IMG/VR virus record: IMGVR_UViG_3300042389_001089
Coordinates: 1-42,883 of that record
Strand: one strand, 5' to 3'
DNA: 42,883 bases
From: a virus
Below are positions 8,954 to 14,865 of this stretch, in pieces (positions within the stretch are counted from its first letter, which is position 1; each line of letters opens with the position of its first letter). The notes under the pieces were generated by a model. That model was not told where the DNA came from and made no database searches. It saw nothing but the letters and a program-made list of their open reading frames with translations. Both the position numbers and the translations under genes were made by a program.

Positions 8954-8982
8954 ATTGTGAAACAAAGGGGGCCTTTTGTGGA
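8954..8982 (-). promoter_or_regulatory. Candidate promoter for terL (CACAATCG type, weak -35)
   Basis: On the minus strand, CACAAT (revcomp of 8954-8959) is followed by CG, as in three other copies in this window. It is placed 50 bases before the terL ATG. Seventeen bases upstream lies TCCACA (8977-8982), a 4-of-6 match to TTGACA. The spacer includes part of a G/C hairpin. The match of both position and the 8-mer to better promoters at 10786, 12231 and 14013 is the main argument. Confidence 0.4.
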
Positions 8983-9080
8983 CCCCCCTGGTCAAAACTG
9001 TTTGGCTGCTCTTTGACAGAGCAAAACCGGGCCGAAGCCAGCGCCAGCCGGGCAAGGGGGCGTTTTGTGGCCCCCCCCCC
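8965..9080. repeat. Pair of near-identical hairpin-forming repeats
   Basis: Two copies (8965-8988 and 9054-9080) share AAGGGGGCnTTTTGTGGnCCCCC. In each, the G run and the C run can pair around a TTTTGTGG loop. Read on the minus strand each is G-rich stem, ACAAAA loop, C-rich stem and then TTTG or TTG, so they could act as weak terminators for leftward transcripts, or as protein sites. The second copy carries a longer C run. The copies are 89 bases apart, just upstream of terL. Confidence 0.55.
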
Positions 9081-9170
9081 AGTTAGTGCCCACTTACGCG
9101 CCAGGCCGCGCGGGCCGTGGCTCGCGGCGCCTGGTCGGCGGCCGGCGCCCAGCGCCCAGCTGCGCACCTG

Positions 9171-9225
9171 GTTTGCATCCACATACAAACACCAGGCGCC
9201 GTGTTTGTATCCACATACAAACACC
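9171..9225. repeat. Two tandem operator-like dyads, 32-bp period
   Basis: A 23-bp word starting GTTTG(C/T)ATCCACATACAAAC occurs at 9171-9193 and 9203-9225 with one difference. Each copy is itself a dyad: GTTTGTAT and ATACAAAC flank CCAC, perfect in the second copy and with one mismatch in the first. Three helical turns (32 bp) separate them, so two dimers could bind on the same face of the DNA. These AT-rich islands stand out in a very GC-rich block. Operator or origin element are both possible. Confidence 0.6.
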
Positions 9226-9324
9226 GGCACCAGCTGGCGCACCAGCTCCACCAGGCCGCCGGCACCAGCTGGCGCACCAGGCCGGCCAGGGCCGCGCAGC
9301 TCCACCAGGTCGCACCTGGTCGCG

Positions 9325-9434
9325 ATTAACTGCACCTGGTCGGCCAGGCCGGCGCGGTAATAACTGCACCTGGTCGAATAACTGCAGCTCGAATAACTGC
9401 ACCAGGTGGAAATAACTGCAGCTGCAATAACTGC
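9325..9434. repeat. Iteron-like array of AATAACTGC
   Basis: AATAACTGC occurs in direct orientation at 9359-9367, 9377-9385, 9392-9400, 9411-9419 and 9426-9434, with a variant (ATTAACTGC) at 9325-9333. Start-to-start distances of the five perfect copies are 18, 15, 19 and 15 bases. Between them alternate CCWGG-containing spacers (ACCTGGTCG, ACCAGGTGG) and CAGCT(C/G) spacers. Regularly spaced short direct repeats of this kind are typical of replication-initiator or regulator binding sites. No initiator protein is recognised in the window. Confidence 0.6.
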
Positions 9435-9686
9435 GCACCAGGCGGCCAGGCACGCGGCCCGCGCAGCTCCGACCAGGTCGGCCAGGCACCAGCACCAGGC
9501 GCGCGCAGCTGATACCTGGCGCAGTGATTAAGGGTTAATCGGCCGCGGCCCGCGGCCTGGCTCAAACCGACCAGGCCGGTGCTGGGGTTTCCAGCTCCAC
9601 CAGGCGCGCAACTCCACCAGGCCGGCGGCCATTCGAGAAACCAGGTGCCAGGCGGCCAGGTCGCGCGAAATTTCCGATACGCAGAA

Positions 9687-9715
9687 AAGAAAAAACCCGG
9701 CACCTGGCCGGGTTT
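9687..9715 (-). terminator. Rho-independent terminator after the 230-aa gene
   Basis: On the minus strand the sequence forms AAACCCGGC - CAGGT - GCCGGGTTT, a nine-pair stem with a five-base loop, followed by a T-rich tract (TTTTTTCTTTT). It lies about 110 bases past the stop of the 9828-10520 gene and would end the leftward accessory operon before the terL region. Confidence 0.85.
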
Positions 9716-9827
9716 GAAGGGTGAAACTATTTCCGGCGCCGGCGCCTGGTAGCGCGCCTGGCGGCCGGTGCAACAGCTGGCGCACGGGGTTTCCACCAGG
9801 CGGCCAGGCGTGCCAGGAAAAACAACA

Positions 9828-10520
9828 TCATGCGGCGGCCTTTCCGATATCGCCCACTACATGGTGCCGCAGCAGGGAACCAGGCGGGAGCTGGCGCGCG
9901 AACTCCACTGCGGCGGCCGCATCATCAGGCCGGCCGGTCGCGCTGGTGCTATTCCACTGCATGCGCACGGGCCCGCCGGCACCGTAGCATCCACCGGGCT
10001 CATCAGCTCCGACCAGGCGGGCGCCGGAACCATGCGCCACAAAAACGATTACGTAGTCGCGGTCGGCCCTGGCGCACAAAGGCCGACCAGCGCCGCACCT
10101 GGCACAGTCGAAATCGTCGGATAGCTGAGCTGGGCACTGCACAAAATCGACCCCTTGCACGCGGTAAGGCCAAACAGTGCCGGCCGGCGCGGCCACTGTT
10201 GCGGGCCGGCCAGCTCGCACGGCCGCCAACGCCTGGTCGATTGAGTCGCAGCTGGCGTTTATCACGGTTTCACCCGGCGCCGGTACCGGCAGCAGCTCGG
10301 CCGGAAAATGCGAGTACGTCCAGGCCTGGCCATCACGCGGCACTGCCTGGCGCAGTGCGGCCAGGTAGTCCAGGTCGATCAAGTCGGCCGCATGGTCGCC
10401 AGCTGGGTTCAATGCGCAGCTACGCGGGCAGGTGCCGAACGGGCTATGCGCGCCGGCGCGGTAAGTTACCGCTATCGGGCCGGTTTTGCTGTTGCTGCTG
10501 GTGCGAACGGTTTTTAGCAT
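9828..10520 (-). CDS. Cys-rich conserved phage family protein, 230 aa, apparently permuted
   Basis: Starts MLKTVRTSSNSKTGPIAVTY, a signature of a widespread phage/proteobacterial family of unknown function. Cys/His features: TCPRSCAL near residue 30-37, then VQCPAQ, CARCGAGRPLC and IVFVAHG, then GCYGAGGP and finally LPPGSLLRHHVVGDIG at the C-terminus. In family members as I remember them, the CYA-GGP...LPPG-LWRHN-AGD block precedes the YTH and CPA..C..C blocks; here it comes last (see findings). Its ATG overlaps the end of the upstream gene by seven bases. The Cys groups could bind metal. Function is not known and I do not assign one. Confidence 0.75.
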   Translation of the reverse strand: MLKTVRTSSNSKTGPIAVTYRAGAHSPFGTCPRSCALNPAGDHAADLIDLDYLAALRQAVPRDGQAWTYSHFPAELLPVPAPGETVINASCDSIDQALAAVRAGRPATVAAPAGTVWPYRVQGVDFVQCPAQLSDDFDCARCGAGRPLCARADRDYVIVFVAHGSGARLVGADEPGGCYGAGGPVRMQWNSTSATGRPDDAAAAVEFARQLPPGSLLRHHVVGDIGKAAA

Positions 10521-10738
10521 GATGCGCCCCCAGTGGTTTCGGCCAGGCGGGCGTGCAACAGGTCAGCCAGGCGCACTGCGTTAGCGGCCAGGTGCGCCAG
10601 GTCAACGCGGGCAGCTTCCGGGTTCGCGGCCAGGCCGGCCAGGATATGCGTGGCGGCGTACTCGCGCCGGGTCATGATGCTATACACCGCGTCCGCATCG
10701 GTTGGCTCAGCTGGGATAGCTACAGGTTCGATTGTCAT
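10514..10738 (-). CDS. Small helical protein, 74 aa
   Basis: Begins MTIEPVAIPAEPTDADAVYS and continues as Ala/Leu-rich helices (REYAATHILAGLAANPEAAR, NAVRLADLLHARLAET). The ATG at 10738 is preferred because it is preceded by the AGAAAGttAGAAAG leader shared by other operon-first genes. A longer in-frame start at 10843 would read through a terminator and a promoter. Function unknown. It is the first gene of a two-gene unit with the 230-residue gene. Confidence 0.7.
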   Translation of the reverse strand: MTIEPVAIPAEPTDADAVYSIMTRREYAATHILAGLAANPEAARVDLAHLAANAVRLADLLHARLAETTGGASC

Positions 10739-10785
10739 CTCAGGCCTTTCTAACTTTCTGCGCCGGCACTGCGCCGGCGGGCTCG

Positions 10786-10815
10786 ATTGTGTCCCAGGTG
10801 CTGCAATTACTGCAA
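10786..10815 (-). promoter_or_regulatory. Promoter, TTGCAG-18-CACAAT
   Basis: On the minus strand TTGCAG (10810-10815) and CACAAT (10786-10791) are 18 bases apart; the -10 is followed by CG. It lies 48 bases upstream of the ATG at 10738 and just downstream of a terminator, where a new promoter is needed. TTGCAG is repeated nine bases downstream within the spacer (10801-10806), which may make an operator of the direct repeat. Confidence 0.65.
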
Positions 10816-10829
10816 GCCCTTCGCGCATG

Positions 10830-10852
10830 AAAAAACCCGGCACGCGGCCGGG
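10830..10852 (-). terminator. Rho-independent terminator
   Basis: Minus strand: CCCGGC - CGCGT - GCCGGG followed by TTTTTT. The six-pair all-GC stem and uninterrupted T tract make this a strong terminator. It lies 29 bases past the stop of the 69-residue gene (10881) and closes the DUF932 unit. Confidence 0.88.
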
Positions 10853-10880
10853 CTGGTGAGCTGGCGCAGCTGGCGCCGGG

Positions 10881-11090
10881 TTAGCGCATGGCGACCAGGC
10901 CAGGCACTGGCGCGCGCCTGAGTCGCTGCGTCAGCTGGCGCCGGTGCAGCTCAGTGGCCGCGTCGTTTACCTGGTCTAGATATTTGCACTCGGCCGCGTG
11001 GTCAACCTGGCGCATGGCACGGGCCGCCTCTGCAGCGTCCCGCATGATATAGCGCAGCTCCGCATCTGTTTTATGTTTGTAGTTGTTCAT
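10881..11090 (-). CDS. Small hypothetical protein, 69 aa
   Basis: Reads MNNYKHKTDAELRYIMRDAA then alternating Ala/Glu helices and a basic C-terminus (RRQLTQRLRRAPVPGL). The ATG at 11090 overlaps the stop of the DUF932 gene (ATGA), so it is translationally coupled. Terminated by a clear hairpin downstream. No recognised domain; helical and probably cytoplasmic. Confidence 0.72.
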   Translation of the reverse strand: MNNYKHKTDAELRYIMRDAAEAARAMRQVDHAAECKYLDQVNDAATELHRRQLTQRLRRAPVPGLVAMR

Positions 11091-12172
11091 TCGGCCAGCT
11101 CCAGGATATCGCCAGCGGTGGTTTCCAGCTCCACCCGTTCGGCCGTCCAGGGAATCGACCGGGCATATGCGGTCGCGCCGGTTACCGCGTCCCAAAGGGT
11201 TTCGATAGGCCGGCCTTCATCCATAACATGGGCGTGTTCGATGCGCTGCGCAACACGCGGCCCAAACCGTTTGGACAGGAATTCTCCGACCTTGTCGATT
11301 TTCGATCGCTGCGCAGTGGCCAGCACCTGGCCAACATTCCCGGCCGAGCTGTTAGCGTAGGCCAGCAGGGCCGGCGCGGCTTCCTCTAGGAATCGATCCG
11401 GCGCGCTGGCAGTGTGACGGATGCGGATTTCCTCCAGCTCATGCGCACCCCATACGATCCGGTTCGCGCACACAAAGTCAAACAGGAAAGTTTTCACGTA
11501 CAGGGTGCCGCCGCCGGTTTCACTGTTGGATACAAAGAACCCGCGCGCCAGGGTGCCGGCCTGGCCATTGCGCCTGTTCGGCAGTTCGATCCGGTTCTGT
11601 TCGTCGGCCAGGAAAATGAACATGTCCCGGTCGCCCGCATACAGTGTGGTGTTCTGTTTGTCCACCTCGACCTGGCGGCCAAACACGCCAGGCACGCGGA
11701 AGTCACCAGTGCGGCCGTCCCCAAATCGATCCATCAGGGCATGCACGACATCGATGTTCCAGATGCGGCCATAGCGCGGGCCGGTCATAGCGCGCATGGT
11801 CGATTCCCCGTTACGGGTCAGCAGCACGCCAACATCCTGCGCGTCCCGCTCGACCTGGAACCCATAGTTGAGGCAGTCGGCCGCCAGCGGCGCCGGAAGG
11901 TCGCGAAGGTAGCCGGCCGGTGCGCCGACCAGGTTGGCAGCCTGGCCAAAGGCCCAGTGGCTGGGCGCATATCCGTTTCCGTTCGGGCCTTCGATCAAGA
12001 TGCCCTGGTTATCGTCGGTCGGCACCGCGCGCAGCTGACGCGAGCTGACAACGGCCGCGCGACTGATGGCGCGCTGGGCCTGGAGCATGGCGGCCATCTC
12101 CGGCAGTGAAGTGAAGCGCTCTTCTTCGGGACGGGTTGCCCACTGGCGACTGGCTTGCATGAGGGTTGACAT
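11087..12172 (-). CDS. DUF932 family protein, 361 aa
   Basis: Matches the phage/plasmid DUF932 family in length and landmarks: an N-terminal segment with GYAPSHWAFGQAANLVGAP, LRDLPAPLAADCLNYGF, then MTGPRYGRIWNIDVV, DRDMFIFLADEQNRIELPN, GFFVSNSETGGGTLYVKTFLF and CANRIVWG. Members are common on phages, plasmids and integrative elements; their biochemical role is unsettled. It is the first gene of a unit with its own promoter (12231-12259) and purine leader, followed by a coupled 69-residue gene and a terminator, so it is expressed independently of the genes upstream. Confidence 0.88.
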   Translation of the reverse strand: MSTLMQASRQWATRPEEERFTSLPEMAAMLQAQRAISRAAVVSSRQLRAVPTDDNQGILIEGPNGNGYAPSHWAFGQAANLVGAPAGYLRDLPAPLAADCLNYGFQVERDAQDVGVLLTRNGESTMRAMTGPRYGRIWNIDVVHALMDRFGDGRTGDFRVPGVFGRQVEVDKQNTTLYAGDRDMFIFLADEQNRIELPNRRNGQAGTLARGFFVSNSETGGGTLYVKTFLFDFVCANRIVWGAHELEEIRIRHTASAPDRFLEEAAPALLAYANSSAGNVGQVLATAQRSKIDKVGEFLSKRFGPRVAQRIEHAHVMDEGRPIETLWDAVTGATAYARSIPWTAERVELETTAGDILELAE

Positions 12173-12230
12173 AGCTTTCTACCTTTCTGAAGTTGAAGTG
12201 CCCGGCAGCCCTCCGGCCGCCGGTGCAGCG

Positions 12231-12259
12231 ATTGTGTCTGACTTACTTTGGAATTGCAA
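12231..12259 (-). promoter_or_regulatory. Promoter, TTGCAA-17-CACAAT, for the DUF932 unit
   Basis: Minus strand TTGCAA (12254-12259), 17-base spacer, CACAAT (12231-12236) followed by CG. It is 59 bases before the DUF932 ATG and is followed by the AGAAAGgtAGAAAG leader. The -35 lies inside the 3' end of the upstream 107-residue gene. Confidence 0.7.
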
Positions 12260-12566
12260 CAGGTTCCGCAGCTGACGCCTGATGCGGAACAAACACGCGC
12301 AGCCCATCGATGGCCAGGCCCGCGAACGCACCCGCCCGGTCGGCCACTGGCACCATGCCCCCGTAGCTTTCCGGGTACATCAGCTCGAACGCGGCCGAGT
12401 GCGCACTGTCGTAGTCCGGGAACACCAGGCCGCCAGCGTCTCGCGCTTTCTGCAGTTGCTTTGGGTTATCCACCCAGCGCAGCTCCAGGCCGCCGATAAA
12501 TTGTGGGTTGTTTGCATATCCCCAGCCCGAGTGTTGCACCAGGACATATTGACCGAGTTTGCTCAT
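12243..12566 (-). CDS. Hypothetical protein, 107 aa
   Basis: A soluble protein with aromatic-rich N-terminus (VLVQHSGWGYANNPQF, LELRWVDNPKQLQKARDAG), a core FPDYDSAHSAAFELMYPESY and a C-terminal LAIDGLRVFVPHQAS. Starts with an ATGA overlap with the upstream 140-residue gene. The W-V-D-x-x-x-x-L-Q-K-A and F-x-D-x-x-x-A layout looks like small phage proteins that describe attribute-like folds, but I recognise no named family. Confidence 0.72.
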   Translation of the reverse strand: MSKLGQYVLVQHSGWGYANNPQFIGGLELRWVDNPKQLQKARDAGGLVFPDYDSAHSAAFELMYPESYGGMVPVADRAGAFAGLAIDGLRVFVPHQASAAEPVAIPK

Positions 12567-12985
12567 GCCTTTACCTCCACCTGGTGCGCAGCTTCCTCCG
12601 CATACCCCCGGAACAGGCCTTCAAAGGCCCGCAGCAGTTTCATGCGGTTGCCCGCATCAGCTGCGAAGAACGCCCGGGCCAGCGCGGAGGCAAACCCTCC
12701 ACCGATTTGGTTCATTAGGTGTACCCCCTGCACGGTGTAGCTGCTGTTGATGATGCCGGAGCTGGCCAGCGCATCCTCGCGCACCCAGGCCGCGTCCAGC
12801 ACGCTGGGAAAGTACTCCGACCCCTGCACATAAATGCGGCCGGTGCTGCTGGGTTTATGCGGCGGCCGACCGCCGGTTACCTGGTGCTGTTCGTTGCGGC
12901 TAGTGCGACGCGTATCGCCCAACTGCACCGGCCAGCCAGTGGCCTGGTCGATCAGGATCCACCCATCTTCTTTGATTCCGTTCAT
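12563..12985 (-). CDS. Hypothetical protein, 140 aa
   Basis: Starts MNGIKEDGWILIDQATGWPV and has a polar middle with a GRPPHKPSSTGRIYV segment, then a helical C-terminal half (GGFASALARAFFAADAGNRM, LLRAFEGLFRGYAEEAAHQ). The ATG at 12985 overlaps the stop of the preceding 57-residue gene (GAATGA). No signal peptide or membrane segment. Family not recognised; part of the coupled run from 13958 leftward. Confidence 0.7.
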   Translation of the reverse strand: MNGIKEDGWILIDQATGWPVQLGDTRRTSRNEQHQVTGGRPPHKPSSTGRIYVQGSEYFPSVLDAAWVREDALASSGIINSSYTVQGVHLMNQIGGGFASALARAFFAADAGNRMKLLRAFEGLFRGYAEEAAHQVEVKA

Positions 12986-13155
12986 TCGTCGCCCTCCCCA
13001 TCCTGCAGTGCATCGATAACGTCCCAGCCCAGCTCTACCGACCGATCTTCCACCCGGCGCGCAGATGCGGTGCCTAGTTCGTCCGGTGTCCACACAATAA
13101 CGGCATACCCTTCCTGCCGCAGCTGAGCGATAGCGTTCATAAATTCAGGTTTCAT
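12982..13155 (-). CDS. Small hypothetical protein, 57 aa
   Basis: Reads MKPEFMNAIAQLRQEGYAVI, then VWTPDELGTASARRVEDRSV and ends in an acidic tail (QDGEGDE). Both ends overlap neighbours by ATGA-type junctions (13155/13152 and 12985/12982), which strongly supports translation. The fold looks like a small beta-alpha unit with a helical start; similar short proteins with a V-I-x-W-T/S-x-D-E-L pattern occur in many proteobacterial phages. Function unknown. Confidence 0.72.
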   Translation of the reverse strand: MKPEFMNAIAQLRQEGYAVIVWTPDELGTASARRVEDRSVELGWDVIDALQDGEGDE

Positions 13156-13367
13156 GTCGCCCCCAAGTTGAAGTAAATGATGCCGTCAAATGCTTGAGGA
13201 ACCACCCAAGTATCCTTCCCGGCCTGGAGCGCAGCTTCCCCTGCCGCCTCCGCCTCTGCAAGGGAATCGTGGGTGGTGATTTGGTCGATTGCCTGAAAGG
13301 TGATAAAGCCTGTGCCCCCTTCCTCCCAGGTTGCAGCGTCTCCCACGATCAAGGTGTAGCGTCTCAT
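13152..13367 (-). CDS. Small hypothetical protein, 71 aa
   Basis: MRRYTLIVGDAATWEEGGTG opens the protein, followed by FITFQAIDQITTHDSLAEAE and a C-terminal TWVVPQAFDGIIYFN. It is preceded by the AGGGGGCAGCATGA type of junction sequence that recurs between small genes here, and its stop overlaps the next ATG. Soluble, mixed alpha/beta by composition. No family recognised. Confidence 0.7.
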   Translation of the reverse strand: MRRYTLIVGDAATWEEGGTGFITFQAIDQITTHDSLAEAEAAGEAALQAGKDTWVVPQAFDGIIYFNLGAT

Positions 13368-13376
13368 GCTGCCCCC

Positions 13377-13958
13377 TCAATCAAAGCGAAGGCTAACGCT
13401 GGCGTTGTTCAGCAGCCGGCGCATCCGTTCTTCCAGGTAGCCGGAGTTCTTAAGCTCTTCGGCCAGCTCTTCAGTGTCGAGTTCTTCCGTGACCTTTTCC
13501 ACAATGTTATCGACGTCGAGTTCGTCCAGCACCTTATCGGCCAGGTCGGAGATGTCCAGCTCGCCGGCCACTGCCTCGGCCAGGCTGGAGGTATCCAGCT
13601 GCTCGGCCACTGCCTCCGCATCGACCTTGCTGGCCAGCTTTTCATAGTCCAGCTGCTCGGCCACTGCGTCCGTATCGACCAGCACGGCCATCTTGCGTGC
13701 GAACTCGTCAGACATCACGATATCCTGCACGGCAATGTGAATGCGGTCGGCCATCTGCGTGTCGCGCAGCAGTGCGTCCAGGTTGGGAGTCTGCTGGTCG
13801 GCCAGCTGCTGCACCAATGCAAAGTCCTGCACCTGGCCCGCTGCCAAGCTCTCAACGCGCAAGGCCAGCTCATTGATGCGTTGCTGCAGTGGGCGCACCA
13901 CTGTCTCTTCTACTGCGTCGGCCAAGGCCTTCGCAACAACTGCGCTCATGTCGATCAT
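13377..13958 (-). CDS. Acidic repeat protein, 193 aa
   Basis: The N-terminal half (1-90) is helical (MIDMSAVVAKALADAVEE, LQQRINELALRVESL). Residues about 95-170 are built from short acidic amphipathic repeats of the form xxxLAxxVxxELD; three units of exactly 13 residues end in GELD, DELD and EELD, preceded by two looser copies. The repeats suggest a string of short helices or a binding surface, net strongly negative. The ATG at 13958 (MIDM) follows the AGAAAGtgAGAAAG leader and its own promoter. Charge and shape would suit DNA mimicry or a protein scaffold, but that is speculation. Confidence 0.75.
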   Translation of the reverse strand: MIDMSAVVAKALADAVEETVVRPLQQRINELALRVESLAAGQVQDFALVQQLADQQTPNLDALLRDTQMADRIHIAVQDIVMSDEFARKMAVLVDTDAVAEQLDYEKLASKVDAEAVAEQLDTSSLAEAVAGELDISDLADKVLDELDVDNIVEKVTEELDTEELAEELKNSGYLEERMRRLLNNASVSLRFD

Positions 13959-14012
13959 TTGCTTTCTCACTTTCTGTGTTGGGCGCCTAGACCATCCGGG
14001 CGCCTGGTTGCG

Positions 14013-14042
14013 ATTGTGGCCTGGCTGGCCAGGCAGTGTCAA
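14013..14042 (-). promoter_or_regulatory. Promoter, TTGACA-18-CACAAT, with dyad in the spacer
   Basis: Minus strand: perfect -35 TTGACA (14037-14042), 18-base spacer, -10 CACAAT (14013-14018) followed by CG, 55 bases before the ATG at 13958. The spacer contains GCCTGG-CCAG-CCAGGC, a six-pair dyad made of two CCWGG sites, which would be well placed for a repressor or for methylation-sensitive control. The -35 overlaps the stop of the upstream 71-residue gene. Confidence 0.75.
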
Positions 14043-14254
14043 CAGCTCTCGGCCGGCAGCTCCGACTCCACAAACATCACTCGCTCGTTAGTGCAGTAAG
14101 CCTCACCGGCATACCACTCCGGGCCCCAGGGATACGCATCCGGTGCAACCTCCACCAGGTGCTGTGCGTGCCCAGGACTGTCGGCCAGCACGATAGCTTC
14201 TTTGTAGCCGGTCTTTGTCAGCTCGAACTGAATGGTGACGCGATATCTGTTCAT
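14039..14254 (-). CDS. Small hypothetical protein, 71 aa
   Basis: MNRYRVTIQFELTKTGYKEA then IVLADSPGHAQHLVEVAPDA and a Tyr/Trp/Cys-containing end (YAGEAYCTNERVMFVES). Predicted mixed beta/alpha, cytoplasmic. ATG overlaps the stop of the 204-residue gene (ATGA) and follows an AAGGGGGCAG ribosome site. No family recognised. Confidence 0.72.
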   Translation of the reverse strand: MNRYRVTIQFELTKTGYKEAIVLADSPGHAQHLVEVAPDAYPWGPEWYAGEAYCTNERVMFVESELPAESC

Positions 14255-14865
14255 GCTGCCCCCTTGTCCCAGCTTTGAATTTCCCAGTCACCAATTCGCA
14301 GCGAACCCGTCTCCAGGTCGCGGGCGAAATTCTCGAAAGCTTCGGCCGTGCTGGCCGGGATGCCCGGGTATGTGCAGTTGGCGCCTTCGCCTTCCTCATC
14401 ATGCTGCCAGCCCCACCACTGGTAATGGTCGCCTCCCGGTGGGACGCTGTCCCCCCATGTGCTGACGCAGCCCAGGAAAGTCTCCACCCAGCTCGACCGG
14501 CCATCCGCGTGATGCAGGATGGAATAACCGACATAGTCCTGGTTATCCTTGCGGTTTTCCTCTGCCCCTGACCAGGCAACCGAAAGCGCTTCGGCAACTG
14601 CCTCCAGCGTCCAGCTGGTGATGTCTTCCTCATGCTGGCCCGGAGTGTCGAAGTCGTCTGAGACGCTGGCCTCTACCCGGATCGTCTTGCCATCAGGCGA
14701 GGAAATGCGAGCCGACGCGATTTCCTTCTTACTGCTGTACCAGCCCGTGTCAAAAGGCTGCCGCGCCTCAAGCGCTTGCTTGAGTGCTGCCTCTTGCTCC
14801 GGGTACCAATCGCTGAGTCCCCAATGGGCGCCGTCGCCGCTGCCGAATGCTTCCAAGGTATTCAT
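14251..14865 (-). CDS. Hypothetical protein, 204 aa
   Basis: An acidic, Trp-rich protein: MNTLEAFGSGDGAHWGLSDW, QPFDTGWYSSKKEIASARIS, DITSWTLEAVAEALSVAWSG, HYQWWGWQHDEEGEG and a closing LRIGDWEIQSWD. No membrane segment. The repeated short blocks around single Trp residues suggest a small multi-domain fold. It overlaps both neighbours by four bases, so it belongs to the operon starting at 15314. Function unknown. Confidence 0.72.
   Translation of the reverse strand: MNTLEAFGSGDGAHWGLSDWYPEQEAALKQALEARQPFDTGWYSSKKEIASARISSPDGKTIRVEASVSDDFDTPGQHEEDITSWTLEAVAEALSVAWSGAEENRKDNQDYVGYSILHHADGRSSWVETFLGCVSTWGDSVPPGGDHYQWWGWQHDEEGEGANCTYPGIPASTAEAFENFARDLETGSLRIGDWEIQSWDKGAA

Larger units (their letters stand above)
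8905..9827. other. Gene-free repeat-dense block
   Basis: About 920 bases with no credible gene: the frames that stay open are Pro/Arg/Gly/Ala low-complexity strings forced by GC-rich repeats. It is saturated with CCAGG/CCTGG (I count about 25 between 9121 and 9660) and with GCCGGC, GGCCAGG and CAGCTGG words. It contains a duplicated GGGGG-hairpin (8965-8988, 9054-9080), two tandem dyads (9171-9225), an array of AATAACTGC words (9359-9434) and a minus-strand terminator (9687-9715). It separates the accessory block from terL and could hold an origin or control region. Confidence 0.7.

Noticed and set aside
9359-9434. Possible CRISPR array
   Set aside because: Repeats are only nine bases with spacers of six to ten bases; no cas genes. 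It fits an iteron-like array instead.
9065-9796. Several long open frames on both strands in the repeat block
   Set aside because: Products are low-complexity Pro/Arg/Gly/Ala repeats dictated by CCWGG-rich DNA, with no coupled ribosome site and no similarity to known families.
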